Positions 27,142-36,605 of a stretch of DNA of 64,000 nucleotides are shown here, piece by piece. Both the position numbers and the translations under genes were made by a program. The notes under the pieces were generated by a model that was not told the DNA's origin, did not search any database, and saw nothing but the letters and a program-made list of their open reading frames with translations. Origin of the DNA: Hyphomonadaceae bacterium (lineage in GTDB: Bacteria; Pseudomonadota; Alphaproteobacteria; Caulobacterales; Maricaulaceae); NCBI GenBank assembly GCA_013001295.1, contig JABDMW010000046.1:62001-126000 (forward strand), given 5' to 3'. Within the stretch, counting starts at the first letter, position 1, and every line of letters starts with the position of its first letter.

Positions 27142-27495
27142 TCACAAAAGTCCGAGCAATTCATCCAGTTCATCATCATTGAGCAGCCTGCTGCCCGCAA
27201 AGATCGCTTCTGGAATAGGGCCATCGGTTTCGAGTACGCGTCGCATGAAGTCCCGGCTGAGTAGGGTCAGTGCCATGGTTTTGGATAAACGGGCGCATGC
27301 TTTTGCCGGGCCATTTGTCTCGATCATATCCACCATGCCTTTATCGACCATACGGGACAGTGTTTTTCGTGTAGAAGAGAATGACCAATCTAACGCCGCA
27401 ACACACTCCAGGTGCAGTTGTTTGACCGGAATGTCGCCCAGACGCCATAGCGCCTTGAGCAAGATAAGCTCCGGAGGATTTGGCAATACAGTCAT
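27142..27495 (-). CDS. BlaI/MecI/CopY-like transcriptional regulator
   Basis: About 117 aa. A winged-helix domain (PPELILLKALWRLGDIPVKQLH, then SSTRKTLSRMVDKGMVD) resembles the BlaI/MecI/CopY (penicillinase repressor) family, and a C-terminal helical region fits the dimerisation segment. Assignment by eye is moderate. AGGA just upstream supports the ATG at 27495. No beta-lactamase, BlaR or copper ATPase gene is near. A perfect palindrome lies 11 bp upstream of the start, suggesting autoregulation. Confidence 0.7.
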   Translation of the reverse strand: MTVLPNPPELILLKALWRLGDIPVKQLHLECVAALDWSFSSTRKTLSRMVDKGMVDMIETNGPAKACARLSKTMALTLLSRDFMRRVLETDGPIPEAIFAGSRLLNDDELDELLGLL

Positions 27496-27505
27496 AATCC
27501 TATTA

Positions 27506-27521
27506 TGTGACAAATGTCACA
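27506..27521. promoter_or_regulatory. Perfect palindromic operator TGTGAC-AAAT-GTCACA
   Basis: The 16-bp palindrome TGTGACAAATGTCACA lies just upstream of the BlaI-like gene, in the gap to the divergent histidine kinase. It fits the Crp consensus TGTGA-N6-TCACA exactly and also resembles a cop-box-like GACA-N2-TGTC site. A 15/16 copy lies at 37600-37615. Confidence 0.55.
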
Positions 27522-27629
27522 ACTGTTCAAGTCAAAAGATTTAAATCGAAAATCCATTAAAAGTATGACCTCTTGTATAATCGCATTGGTTGTAAATTAA
27601 TTATTTACCATTAACGCCTAGTTCAAGCC

Positions 27630-29672
27630 ATGAACAAACATTCCTTTACTGAGAAAATAGAGAATATCGAAGTATTGATAGGTCTATTGGATTTGTTACC
27701 CAGCCCAGTTTATATAAAAGATAAAAATCACATCTGGGTAGCTGTCAACAATGCCTTTTGTGAATTTCTAGGGTACCCTGCAGAAAAGCTTATTGGTAAG
27801 TCTGATTTTGATTATAACCCAGCAGAACAAGCTCAGGTATTTTGGGATGCCGATAACAGAGTTCTAGATAATAAAGAAGACAGCTTAGACATTGAGGAAA
27901 CGACGAATAGCCGAGGAGATTTGCTATGGGTAGAATCCCGAAAATCTTACTATGAAACCTCAAACGGTGAGCCCTATATTATCGGTGTGATTACAGATAT
28001 CACAGAACTGGAATTGCAAAAAAAAGCCGCTCTGGAAGCGGAGCGTAAAGCAAAACTAGCCTCGGTCACCAAATCAGAATTTTTAGCGAATATGAGCCAT
28101 GAAATTCGGACGCCCATGAATGGGATTATGGGAATGGCAGAGTTATTGCTGAATACAAAGTTAACACCACGTCAGACTGACTTTGCCAACACAATAAACC
28201 AATCTGGCCACGCGCTTCTCACAATTATTAATGATATCCTGGATTTCTCAAAAGCCGAAGCTTGTCAAATTGAACTCGAACAGACGCCGTTTCATTTGCG
28301 AAATTGTATAGAAGACGTCACCGCCCTTCTTGCAAGCACCGTCAACGATAAAGATCTGGACCTTCTTGTTAGAATTCAACCTGATTTGCACCTGAGTTAT
28401 GTGGGCGACGTTGGAAGAGTTCGACAAATTCTGACAAATATTATTGGAAATGCTGTTAAATTTACCAGTGAGGGACATGTTTTAATCGACGTAGACGGAG
28501 AAACTCGGAATGGCATTACGCAACTCAAAATTCAGGTAATAGATACTGGCATCGGAATTGCGCCAGACAAACTTGGTACTATTTTCGAAAAATTTAGCCA
28601 GGCGGATGGGAGTACAACCCGAGAATATGGTGGAACAGGGTTGGGTTTATCCATATCAAAACAACTAACAGAGTTAATGGGGGGCGAGATTTCGGTTTCC
28701 AGTGACCTTGATAAGGGAACGAGCTTTAGTATTTCTTTGCCGCTAGAAATAACCAACGTCATTACCGACGATTCGAAAAAAAATATTGATATAAGTATCT
28801 CGGGGTCAAACATTTTGATTATCGACGACAACTCAATCAATTTAAATATATTAACTGAGCAACTCAGACACTGGAAATGCAAGACTATAGCGGTGGATTC
28901 CGCTCAAATGGGATTAAGTGTTCTCAAACAGGCCTTTAACAAAGGGATCAAAATAGACTTGGTTATCGTTGATTATCAAATGCCTATACACAGTGGGGAA
29001 GATTTTTATCTCGACAAACAAAAAGACTCAGATATTGCCGATATTCCGGTGATAATGCTCTCATCTGTAGATTCGACAGAGCTACGGAATCGAATGGGGT
29101 TCGGTCATATTTCGAGCTTTCTTTCAAAACCCGCAAAGTCATCGGTTTTATATAATGCCATTGTAGATATTATTTATGGATTGGATAAAAGATCAATTCC
29201 AATCAAAAGTGTATCAGTGAAATCAAAATCAGATTCTTTTCATTCACGCAATACCGATAGTAACCATGTCGACATTCTCATCGCTGAAGATAATGAGGTC
29301 AACCAAAAGTATGCGAGCTACGTTATGGAAGAATTGGGTTTAACATATGTAATCGTTCCGAACGGTAAAATGGCTATCGATAAATGGCAGCTCCTATCTC
29401 CTAGCGCAATTCTAATGGATATTTCCATGCCGAAGATGAACGGATATGATGCAACAAAAGTGATCCGACAAATTGAAAAAGACAGATTTCTTTCTCCAAC
29501 ACCTATAATAGCGGTAACAGCACATTCGATGAAAGGTGATGACAAAATTTGTCTGCAAAAAGGAATGGATGATTATTTGTCAAAACCATTATCCAAGCAA
29601 TCCTTAAAAGAATGTCTTGTGAAATGGGGTGTTTGTTTCGATGCAAAATTGCAAGCCGCTCACAAATGGTAA
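27630..29672 (+). CDS. Hybrid sensor histidine kinase (PAS-HisKA-HATPase-REC-REC)
   Basis: This 680-aa protein has no evident membrane helix. A PAS domain spans about residues 17-135 (PSPVYIKDKNHIWVAVNN). HisKA has the phospho-His in MSHEIRTPMNG (about residue 157). HATPase_c shows NIIGNAVKFT and GTGLGLSISKQL. Two receiver domains follow: REC1 (about 390-505, Asp in VIVDYQMP) and REC2 (about 545-665, Asp in LMDISMP). No Hpt domain is present, so phosphate should pass to a separate protein. The gene is visibly AT-richer than its neighbours and uses more A/T-ending codons, suggesting transfer. No response regulator gene is adjacent. Confidence 0.95.
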   Translation: MNKHSFTEKIENIEVLIGLLDLLPSPVYIKDKNHIWVAVNNAFCEFLGYPAEKLIGKSDFDYNPAEQAQVFWDADNRVLDNKEDSLDIEETTNSRGDLLWVESRKSYYETSNGEPYIIGVITDITELELQKKAALEAERKAKLASVTKSEFLANMSHEIRTPMNGIMGMAELLLNTKLTPRQTDFANTINQSGHALLTIINDILDFSKAEACQIELEQTPFHLRNCIEDVTALLASTVNDKDLDLLVRIQPDLHLSYVGDVGRVRQILTNIIGNAVKFTSEGHVLIDVDGETRNGITQLKIQVIDTGIGIAPDKLGTIFEKFSQADGSTTREYGGTGLGLSISKQLTELMGGEISVSSDLDKGTSFSISLPLEITNVITDDSKKNIDISISGSNILIIDDNSINLNILTEQLRHWKCKTIAVDSAQMGLSVLKQAFNKGIKIDLVIVDYQMPIHSGEDFYLDKQKDSDIADIPVIMLSSVDSTELRNRMGFGHISSFLSKPAKSSVLYNAIVDIIYGLDKRSIPIKSVSVKSKSDSFHSRNTDSNHVDILIAEDNEVNQKYASYVMEELGLTYVIVPNGKMAIDKWQLLSPSAILMDISMPKMNGYDATKVIRQIEKDRFLSPTPIIAVTAHSMKGDDKICLQKGMDDYLSKPLSKQSLKECLVKWGVCFDAKLQAAHKW

Positions 29673-29785
29673 GTAAAACAATTTTGTCGAAACTCCTTTA
29701 TTAGTAATTGATCTCTGTTTGAGATCCAAAAAAACACCTTGCTGCCGCTCCATCTAACTCCAAATCGCCAGCCTGGAAGTCTTTT

Positions 29786-30628
29786 TCATTTGGCCTGAAA
29801 TGCGATAATTGTATTGTCATATCCTGTGGGAACTAAGACCAAGTTTGCATCCGGCAAATAGGCATGATTGGTACTGGACAGATTTGCAGCCGTCCAAATT
29901 TCAGGCTGGCCGCTTTTCGGTAAATGCCAAACATCGCCGCCTACAATACTGACGGTCAGCCCCCCGCGTCCATCTGGCTCGATACCATCAATGTCCGACA
30001 GCCCGTCATGCCTTATATTATTGATTTTACTCGTTTTTAAGTCGATGCTGTAGATTTTGTCGCTGCCGACATACAGCGTATTCCGGTCAAGGTGTAAACC
30101 ATTGGCAAATGGGAAGCTTGCCTCGTCGTTCGGATATGCTGCCGCGACCCCGCCTTTGATTTTGATAACTTTGTGCCGAGCTGAATCGGAAACGTATACG
30201 GTCCCGTCGGAATCAACGGCTAAATCGTTGAAGGCTTTCGCATCTGAAAACGGCCCAAGCTTATCCGTCACTTTTCCTGTATCAATATTGATCAATTGAA
30301 CGCGGTCCAGGTCCGTGACGTAAAGCGAGCGACCCAAAATCGCCATGCCGGCAGGTGCATTAAAGCCGTCAATCCAGCGCGTTGTTTTTAGCGTGCCGTC
30401 CATATTGAGAATGGACAAATACCCTTCGCCATTTCTTTTGAACCCACAAATATTGCTAACAATCAACTGGTTGGTTTGTGTGTCGTGAATAATTGTTTCC
30501 GGCTCACAGAGCCCTTTGTCCAAAACCCATTCAACAGGCTGATTATATGTTTTTATCGAATCAGACGTCGAACAACTGATATTTGAAATCAGAATTGAAA
30601 CACCGATAATGCAAGAAATTGGCTTCAC
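29786..30628 (-). CDS. SMP-30/NHL-like beta-propeller exported protein
   Basis: This 280-aa protein has an N-terminal export signal ending near ISNISC (Cys19, a weak lipobox). Repeated propeller blades include GAPAGMAILGRSLYVTDLDRV, FNDLAVDSDGTVYVSDSARHKV and FANGLHLDRNTLYVGSD. These resemble SMP-30/gluconolactonase and NHL repeat proteins. Enzymatic activity cannot be predicted. It lies 3 bp downstream of parB on the same strand and may be read through from it, though a role in segregation is unlikely for an exported protein. Confidence 0.75.
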   Translation of the reverse strand: MKPISCIIGVSILISNISCSTSDSIKTYNQPVEWVLDKGLCEPETIIHDTQTNQLIVSNICGFKRNGEGYLSILNMDGTLKTTRWIDGFNAPAGMAILGRSLYVTDLDRVQLINIDTGKVTDKLGPFSDAKAFNDLAVDSDGTVYVSDSARHKVIKIKGGVAAAYPNDEASFPFANGLHLDRNTLYVGSDKIYSIDLKTSKINNIRHDGLSDIDGIEPDGRGGLTVSIVGGDVWHLPKSGQPEIWTAANLSSTNHAYLPDANLVLVPTGYDNTIIAFQAK

Positions 30629-30631
30629 GGT

Positions 30632-31687
30632 CTACATCTTGCGCATACGCTTTATCAAATCATCCAATTGCTCAAGTGTTTTATATTTTACACTCAGCGT
30701 CCCGCCCGGATTTTTATGTTTTAAGTCAACGCGCAACCCCAAATGATCTGACAACTGTTTCTCGATAAATCGACTGTCGGCATCACGACGGGCTTTCTTT
30801 TTATCGATTCCGCCCTCTTGTTCACGTTTGAGTTTTGTCGCGCGGCGCGCCCAAACCTCGGCCTCACGTACACTCATCTGTTTGTCAACGATCGCTTCGG
30901 CCAGCGCTTTCTGATCCGGCGCCGCCAATATCGCGCGGGCATGTCCGGGTGTGATCTTTCCTTGCGATAGATATTCACGGGCGAGAGCAGGAAGGGTGAG
31001 CATACGCAGGCTATTTGCAACATGGCTGCGGCTTTTCCCGACCGCATTTGCGATATCTTCCTGACGGCGACCAAATTGATCCTTAAGTGCTTGATAAGCC
31101 ATGGCTTCTTCAATCGGGTTGAGATCCGCCCGCTGCACATTTTCCACAACGCCGACCTCTAAAACTTCCTGATCAGTAAGCTCGCGGATCAATGCCGGCA
31201 TATTGTCGAGGCCCGCTTTTAACGCGGCTTGCCACCTGCGCTCACCCGCTACTATCTGGAAGAAGTCTTTTTTCGATCCAGTTTTGAGTTTTTTCTTGGC
31301 CACCAAACGATCCGGCAAAGGACGCAGCAAGATTGGCTGCAAGACACCCTTGTCTTTAATCGACTGGCTCAACTCGTTGAGACGGGTTTGATCAAATACT
31401 TTGCGCGGCTGATCCGGGTTCCGTTCAATCTTATCTATGGGGATCATATTGACGCCACGTCCGGGCTTAGCAGGTGACGACAAAGTTTTCGGAGCGGTTT
31501 TCTTCTTCGCAACCGCTTTCTTTGTTGTTTTTTTAGGAGTGGTTTTTTTTGCCGCCGCTTTTTTTGCTGGCTTGGTTGCCTGCTTGGGTGCTGGCTTGGA
31601 TTCTTCCGGCGGTGTAATCTCCGCCATCAATGCGGACAGGCCCCGTCCCAATTTCGAACGATCTGCTTTTTTGGCTGCCTTACTCAT
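30632..31687 (-). CDS. parB: Chromosome-partitioning protein ParB
   Basis: This 351-aa CTP-dependent clamp loads at parS and spreads on DNA. Residues 13-20 (LGRGLSAL) form the ParA-stimulating N-terminus. Residues 30-75 are a Lys/Ala/Thr/Pro tract of histone H1-like composition, unusually long for ParB. The CTPase domain includes GERRW (from residue 148), and the HTH reads GRRQEDIANAVGKSRSHVANSL. The C-terminal dimer domain is intact. ATG overlaps the parA stop (ATGA). Three perfect parS sites lie 1.9-3.8 kb upstream. Confidence 0.97.
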   Translation of the reverse strand: MSKAAKKADRSKLGRGLSALMAEITPPEESKPAPKQATKPAKKAAAKKTTPKKTTKKAVAKKKTAPKTLSSPAKPGRGVNMIPIDKIERNPDQPRKVFDQTRLNELSQSIKDKGVLQPILLRPLPDRLVAKKKLKTGSKKDFFQIVAGERRWQAALKAGLDNMPALIRELTDQEVLEVGVVENVQRADLNPIEEAMAYQALKDQFGRRQEDIANAVGKSRSHVANSLRMLTLPALAREYLSQGKITPGHARAILAAPDQKALAEAIVDKQMSVREAEVWARRATKLKREQEGGIDKKKARRDADSRFIEKQLSDHLGLRVDLKHKNPGGTLSVKYKTLEQLDDLIKRMRKM

Positions 31688-32517
31688 GCTCGTCCTCCCG
31701 TTTTCACTGTACGTTTATGGCGGCGCAACACTTCGCGCCCTAATTTCATGTAAGCTTGGGATCCGGCGCAATAAGGATCATATTGTAAAACCGGCTTGCC
31801 AAAGGATGGAGCTTCGGCAATGCGCACATTGCGCGGAATCATTGTTTTAAACACGGCGCGGCCCAGATGTTTGCGGACGTCTGCCGCAACCTGATCAGAT
31901 AATCGGTTTCGTTTGTCATACATGGTAAGCATCACTCCATCGATGACCAAGCCGGGATTGATCTCGGCTTTCGCCATTTCAACCGTTTTCAAAAGCTGGC
32001 TTAAACCCTCTAACGCAAAAAACTCGCATTGAAGCGGCACAATCACGGAATCAGCGGCCGCCAGAGCATTTACCGTCAACAAGCTGAGACTCGGCGGGCA
32101 GTCGATTAGAATATAGTCTGGTTTTGGTGTATATTTCGTAATTGCGTTTTTTAAACGAGTGGTTCGGTTGGGCGAATTGGCAATTTGTAGTTCGGCACTG
32201 GACAGATCCATGTCAGACGCCACCAACAACAGGCCGGGCACACCGGATTGAACTTGTGCACCGGCCAAATCCGCTTCTTCGACGATGATGTCATAAAGGG
32301 TAATATCGCGTTGGCCGCGGCGCGCGCCGAGCCCAGTGGTTGCATTTCCCTGCGGATCGAGATCAATCAACATAACTGTTTGCCCCAATTGTGTGAGCGC
32401 TGCTGCTAAGTTGATTGTTGTTGTGGTTTTTCCGACGCCGCCCTTTTGGTTGACGATAGCAATGACCCGTGTGCTTTTTGATTCAGGCTGATTTTTGGTC
32501 AATCGACTGTCCCCCAT
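31684..32517 (-). CDS. parA: Chromosome-partitioning ATPase ParA
   Basis: This 277-aa ATPase has a deviant Walker A motif KGGVGKTTT near residue 25, LIDLDPQGNATTGLG, and DYILIDCPPSLSLLT. ATP-bound ParA dimers coat the nucleoid and pull ParB-parS complexes apart. The start overlaps the end of rsmG by about 35 bp and the stop overlaps parB by 4 bp, so rsmG-parA-parB form one operon. The length matches chromosomal ParA/Soj. Confidence 0.97.
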   Translation of the reverse strand: MGDSRLTKNQPESKSTRVIAIVNQKGGVGKTTTTINLAAALTQLGQTVMLIDLDPQGNATTGLGARRGQRDITLYDIIVEEADLAGAQVQSGVPGLLLVASDMDLSSAELQIANSPNRTTRLKNAITKYTPKPDYILIDCPPSLSLLTVNALAAADSVIVPLQCEFFALEGLSQLLKTVEMAKAEINPGLVIDGVMLTMYDKRNRLSDQVAADVRKHLGRAVFKTMIPRNVRIAEAPSFGKPVLQYDPYCAGSQAYMKLGREVLRRHKRTVKTGGRA

Positions 32518-33160
32518 GATCTTGTTTCTTTTTTGGTCTTAATTTCGTGACCATTAAGATTCGCGCGTTTTCATCCGTCTGGCTTGGTTGAGTTTTGTTT
32601 TTGAACTCCCATGCGACCAACGCATCTTCGATTTCACTTTCCCACGATTCGCCTTTGGGAAAAACGCCCACTGTCGTCCCGTTCCAAAATTGATGTGCAT
32701 AAGATAATAGACGCGGCAACGGTGCGAAGGCCCGCGCCGTAACGACATCGTAGGGCTGATGCGTCAAGTCTTCGGCCCGACGCTGGATCACCTCGGCCGG
32801 CAGGGACAACTCTCGAATTACGGTCCTTAAAAAATTACATTTTTTGCCATTGGACTCGACCAAGGTGATCTGCGCGCCCGGCGTATCTCGCATCATAACA
32901 GCCAACGCAATTCCAGGGAAGCCAGCCCCTGCCCCGAGGTCAATAATAGTCTTGGTCCCGGGTGGCAAGCAGGCATGTATTTGATGCGAATCCATGGCGT
33001 GCCTGAACCAAAAATCTCTCAAGGTAGACGAAGCGACCAAATTAATCCTTGAATTCCAGCGGGTTAAGAGCGCAAACCAATGCTTGTATAAATTGAGCGT
33101 CTCGTCGGTAATATCTATCGCCCTTTGAAAATCCAGAGCATTGAATGGGACGCCCTGCAT
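32483..33160 (-). CDS. rsmG: 16S rRNA (guanine527-N7)-methyltransferase RsmG
   Basis: This SAM-dependent methyltransferase of about 225 aa (formerly GidB) modifies G527 in 16S rRNA. The SAM motif IIDLGAGAGFPGIALAV lies near residue 90, VESNGKKCNFLR follows, and DVVTARAFAPLPRLL is the family signature. I chose the ATG at 33160, which overlaps the mnmG stop (TGATG); a TTG lies one codon earlier. The C-terminal tail is Lys/Gln-rich and overlaps parA. Confidence 0.96.
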   Translation of the reverse strand: MQGVPFNALDFQRAIDITDETLNLYKHWFALLTRWNSRINLVASSTLRDFWFRHAMDSHQIHACLPPGTKTIIDLGAGAGFPGIALAVMMRDTPGAQITLVESNGKKCNFLRTVIRELSLPAEVIQRRAEDLTHQPYDVVTARAFAPLPRLLSYAHQFWNGTTVGVFPKGESWESEIEDALVAWEFKNKTQPSQTDENARILMVTKLRPKKKQDHGGQSIDQKSA

Positions 33161-35025
33161 CAAGACGCCCGCTTCAAATGCGCCAGTAAGGCCGTCAATG
33201 CACCAGGCGTGACGCCCTCTATCCGGCCCGCCTGCCCCAAAGTCGCAGGCCTCGCAGTCTCGAGCTTCTCTCTTACTTCGTTAGAGATTCCGCCGATGGA
33301 TTTGTAGTCGATATGGTCCGGCAAGCGGAGCCCTTCATCGCGCCTGAAGGCCGCTATCTCCCGAGCCTGTCTCTCGAGATAGCCGCTATACAGTGCTTCA
33401 GTCTCCAATGCTTCGCGGGCATAGAAAGGCAAGCTCTCGAGCTCCGGCCACATGGTTAACAAATCGTTAATTCCGATGTTGGGATAAGCAAGCAGGTCGA
33501 GTACAGTGCGGCGCACACCGTCCTCATTTACCTTCAGTCCGCGTAAATTCAATTCGTTCGGCGTCATACTTAATGTAGCGCCCAGCGCCCGCGCCCGCTC
33601 CAGCTCCTTTAGTTTTGCCTCAAAGAATGTTTCACGTGAAACATCGATCACACCGAGCTTCTGCGCAATAGGCGTAAGGCGCTGGTCCGCATTGTCAGCT
33701 CGCAAGATTAACCTGTATTCTGCGCGGGACGTAAACATGCGGTAGGGCTCGCTCACACCCTTGGTGATTAAATCGTCTATCAACACCCCAATATAAGCTT
33801 GTGAGCGATCCAAAATGAATGGCTCCCGACCTTGTGAGGCAAATGCGGCATTAAACCCGGCCACCAGTCCCTGCGCGGCCGCCTCTTCATATCCCGTTGT
33901 TCCATTGATTTGCCCTGCTAAATATAAGCCAGGTATCCTTTTGGTCTCTAACGTCGCCCTTAATTCGCGCGGATCTACATAATCATACTCAATCGCATAG
34001 CCATATCGCAGTATTTTAGCTTTTTCGAGGCCTTTAATCGTCCGCACAAATGCATCTTGAACATCTTCTGGCAAAGAAGTGGAAATTCCGTTGGGATAAA
34101 TAACCTCACCATCCGGCGTCCCCGGCAATCCCTCAGGCTCGAGAAAAATTTGATGCTTGTTGCGATCGGCAAATCTGACGACCTTATCTTCCAAAGATGG
34201 GCAATATCGGGGTCCGCGGCCGGATATTCCCCCTGAATACAAGGCAGACTTGGTAATATTATCTGAAATCACCTTATGTGTACGCTCGTTGGTGTGGGTT
34301 ATCCCACAGGATATCTGCGGCACCTCTATTTTCTCCGACATAAAGGAGAAAGGTACAGGGTTTGCGTCCGCCTCCTGAATGTCCAATATATCCCAATTTA
34401 TGCTGTTCGCCGCCAAACGTGCGGGCGTCCCGGTTTTTAATCGGTCCATCTTAAATCCGGCGCTATAAAGGCGCTCTGAGAGCCCAATAGCCGGCGCCTC
34501 CCCATGCCGTCCCGCCGGGATGCGCTTATTCCCGATATGAATCATACCCTTTAAGAAGGTGCCTGTAGTCAAAACCACGCGGTTCGCGCGCCATTCCCTG
34601 CCCTGCTCGTCGCTGACACCCGATATTTTTCCATCTTCAAACAGTAAATCGGTGACCGACGCGGCTTTTATCGTCAAACCTTCCTGGTCATCCAACATAT
34701 CCTGCATAGTTTTCTTATACAGGCCTCGATCAGACTGCGTACGCGGCCCCCGCACAGCCGGGCCTTTTGATCGGTTTAGTAATCTAAATTGAATTCCGGA
34801 CGCGTCCGCGACCAACCCCATTACACCACCTAACGCATCAACCTCACGGACCAAATGCCCCTTTCCGAGGCCCCCGATAGCCGGATTACAGGACATTTCG
34901 CCGATAGATTCGACCTTATGGGTCAGCAGTAATGTGCTTGCGCCGGCACGCGCAGCCGCGCTGGCGGCCTCACATCCTGCATGGCCACCCCCAATTACGA
35001 TTACGTCATACTTTATATCGATCAT
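33160..35025 (-). CDS. mnmG: tRNA uridine 5-carboxymethylaminomethyl modification enzyme MnmG
   Basis: This 621-aa FAD enzyme (GidA) works with MnmE to install cmnm5 on U34 of some tRNAs. The FAD motif [19 protein letters not shown] begins near residue 10; [15 protein letters not shown] and the C-terminal helical domain are present. A parS palindrome within the gene encodes VSRETF at about residues 461-466, a known effect of parS sites in gidA genes. It is coupled to rsmG downstream. Confidence 0.97.
   Translation of the reverse strand: MIDIKYDVIVIGGGHAGCEAASAAARAGASTLLLTHKVESIGEMSCNPAIGGLGKGHLVREVDALGGVMGLVADASGIQFRLLNRSKGPAVRGPRTQSDRGLYKKTMQDMLDDQEGLTIKAASVTDLLFEDGKISGVSDEQGREWRANRVVLTTGTFLKGMIHIGNKRIPAGRHGEAPAIGLSERLYSAGFKMDRLKTGTPARLAANSINWDILDIQEADANPVPFSFMSEKIEVPQISCGITHTNERTHKVISDNITKSALYSGGISGRGPRYCPSLEDKVVRFADRNKHQIFLEPEGLPGTPDGEVIYPNGISTSLPEDVQDAFVRTIKGLEKAKILRYGYAIEYDYVDPRELRATLETKRIPGLYLAGQINGTTGYEEAAAQGLVAGFNAAFASQGREPFILDRSQAYIGVLIDDLITKGVSEPYRMFTSRAEYRLILRADNADQRLTPIAQKLGVIDVSRETFFEAKLKELERARALGATLSMTPNELNLRGLKVNEDGVRRTVLDLLAYPNIGINDLLTMWPELESLPFYAREALETEALYSGYLERQAREIAAFRRDEGLRLPDHIDYKSIGGISNEVREKLETARPATLGQAGRIEGVTPGALTALLAHLKRAS
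33628..33643. promoter_or_regulatory. parS: parS site 1 (inside mnmG)
   Basis: TGTTTCACGTGAAACA is a perfect 16-bp match to the universal bacterial parS consensus bound by ParB. It lies in the mnmG coding region and is read there as VSRETF. Confidence 0.95.
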
Positions 35026-35126
35026 ATCGCCGTATCTGCGTTCTTTGTTGCTGTGAACGTCTTACAGAAGCCGTATGCGATTGTCGATTGCTTGCTGCAA
35101 TTAAAGACCAGGAATTTGTGAAAAAA

Positions 35127-35142
35127 TGTTTCACGTGAAACA
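35127..35142. promoter_or_regulatory. parS: parS site 2 (mnmG-mnmE gap)
   Basis: Perfect parS palindrome TGTTTCACGTGAAACA in the 131-bp gap between the mnmE stop and the mnmG start. It may also lie in the mnmG promoter region, so ParB binding could influence mnmG transcription. Confidence 0.95.
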
Positions 35143-35156
35143 TTAGCCCTAAAACT

Positions 35157-36512
35157 TTATTTTCCTATACAAAAACTGGAAAAAACCCGGTCCAAGACAG
35201 CTTCTATATCCGCCTCGCCCGCCAACTCCTTGATCGCATGCAGGGCAACTCGCAACTCCGCGCCTGACAATTCCGGCGCCACGCTCAAATTTTGATAAGC
35301 TTTAGTAACGGATTGCATTGCACGCCTGACGCAATCACGATGCCGGACACGGGTCAGGCCGGCCTGTTCGGTCGCTCCAAACCGTTCTCTTACGACGCGC
35401 TCCAACCCAATTACCAGATCATAAAACCCTTCGCCCGTTTTAGCGCTGATAAGAAATGTTTCACGTGAAACATTTTCTTCTCCTGATGGATTTTCATTTC
35501 CAAGGTCGGCTTTGTTATAGACCAAAAAGTCACCAGGCATCAGCGTCTCTGTCCCCAAGCTCATTGATGTGCTGCGAGTATCTACGACAAGAATCCGCAA
35601 GTCTGCATCTTCAGCGCGGAGCAGGGCGCGCCGGACCCCTTCGGCCTCGACTTTATTCGAGGTGTCCCGCAAGCCGGCCGTGTCCGACATGCGAACCGGG
35701 AGGTTGGCAAGCTCCATATGAACCTCTACTATGTCCCGTGTCGTCCCAGCCTCATCGGACACAATAGCGGCTTCCCTTCCAGCCAGCCTATTGATTATAC
35801 TCGACTTTCCGGAGTTTGGCTCTCCTATTATCGCTATATCAACGCCGTGTCGCACGCGCTCACCCCGACCACTTTCGGCCAGCGCTTTACTTAATTTTTC
35901 ACTGAGGTTGAAAAGGCCCGGCCCAGCCCGTTTAGCTAACGCGTCCGGCACATCCTCTTCATCAGGAAAGTCAATTTCGCCTTCCACAAATGCCAAGGCA
36001 TCGAGAATATCTGACCGCCATTGCTCATACTGATCCCGCAAGCCGCCCTTCATTTGCCGCAAAGCCTGATGTCTTTGCCCCTGCGTATTTGCATCAATAA
36101 GATCCGCGAGGCCCTCTGCTTCTGTCAAATCCATCTTCCCGTTTTGAAAGGCGCGTCTCGAAAATTCGCCTGGCTCTGCCTGCCGGAGACCTTGTTCATA
36201 CAGCGCCGTGCTCAACGCCTCGACCACGGCCGGGCTGCCGTGAATATGATATTCCGCCACATCTTCGCCTGTAAAACTATGAGGGCTTGGAAACCAAACC
36301 ACCAAAGCCTCATCAATTGGTGACTTTTTTTGATCAATTAACTTTCGAAGTGTCGCTTTTCGAGGTTTCGGCAATGACTGATCCGTGAGCCGTTGGACAC
36401 TAATATTCGTATCCGGGCCGCTAATTCTCATAACCGCTACCCCCGACCGGCCTTGCGGCGTCGCCAACGCGAAAATCGTATCGCTACGATCTGACTTTTT
36501 TAAATTATTCAT
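35157..36512 (-). CDS. mnmE: tRNA modification GTPase MnmE
   Basis: This 451-aa GTPase (TrmE) is the partner of MnmG in U34 modification. The N-terminal tetrahydrofolate-binding domain starts DTIFALATPQGRSGVAVMRISGP. The inserted G domain has GEPNSGKSSIINRL and SDEAGTTRD, and the C-terminus is FCIGK with the conserved Cys. A parS site is embedded in the G-domain region, encoding VSRETF at about residues 347-352. mnmG follows 131 bp downstream. Confidence 0.97.
   Translation of the reverse strand: MNNLKKSDRSDTIFALATPQGRSGVAVMRISGPDTNISVQRLTDQSLPKPRKATLRKLIDQKKSPIDEALVVWFPSPHSFTGEDVAEYHIHGSPAVVEALSTALYEQGLRQAEPGEFSRRAFQNGKMDLTEAEGLADLIDANTQGQRHQALRQMKGGLRDQYEQWRSDILDALAFVEGEIDFPDEEDVPDALAKRAGPGLFNLSEKLSKALAESGRGERVRHGVDIAIIGEPNSGKSSIINRLAGREAAIVSDEAGTTRDIVEVHMELANLPVRMSDTAGLRDTSNKVEAEGVRRALLRAEDADLRILVVDTRSTSMSLGTETLMPGDFLVYNKADLGNENPSGEENVSRETFLISAKTGEGFYDLVIGLERVVRERFGATEQAGLTRVRHRDCVRRAMQSVTKAYQNLSVAPELSGAELRVALHAIKELAGEADIEAVLDRVFSSFCIGK
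35457..35472. promoter_or_regulatory. parS: parS site 3 (inside mnmE)
   Basis: Third perfect TGTTTCACGTGAAACA palindrome, in the mnmE coding region and read as VSRETF in the G-domain region. It is about 10 kb from the proposed origin. Confidence 0.95.
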
Positions 36513-36605
36513 TCGGATTAACTGCAGCTTCCTCTATAAGCAGGCAATATATACCCCATACCGACAAAACTAACAGTCGATATTTTTCTTTTTCGGGACC
36601 AACTT

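Noticed and set aside
29710-29726. Hairpin GATCTC-TGTTT-GAGATC after the histidine kinase
   Set aside because: The A-run follows on the + strand and no T-run follows on either strand, so it does not look like a Rho-independent terminator.
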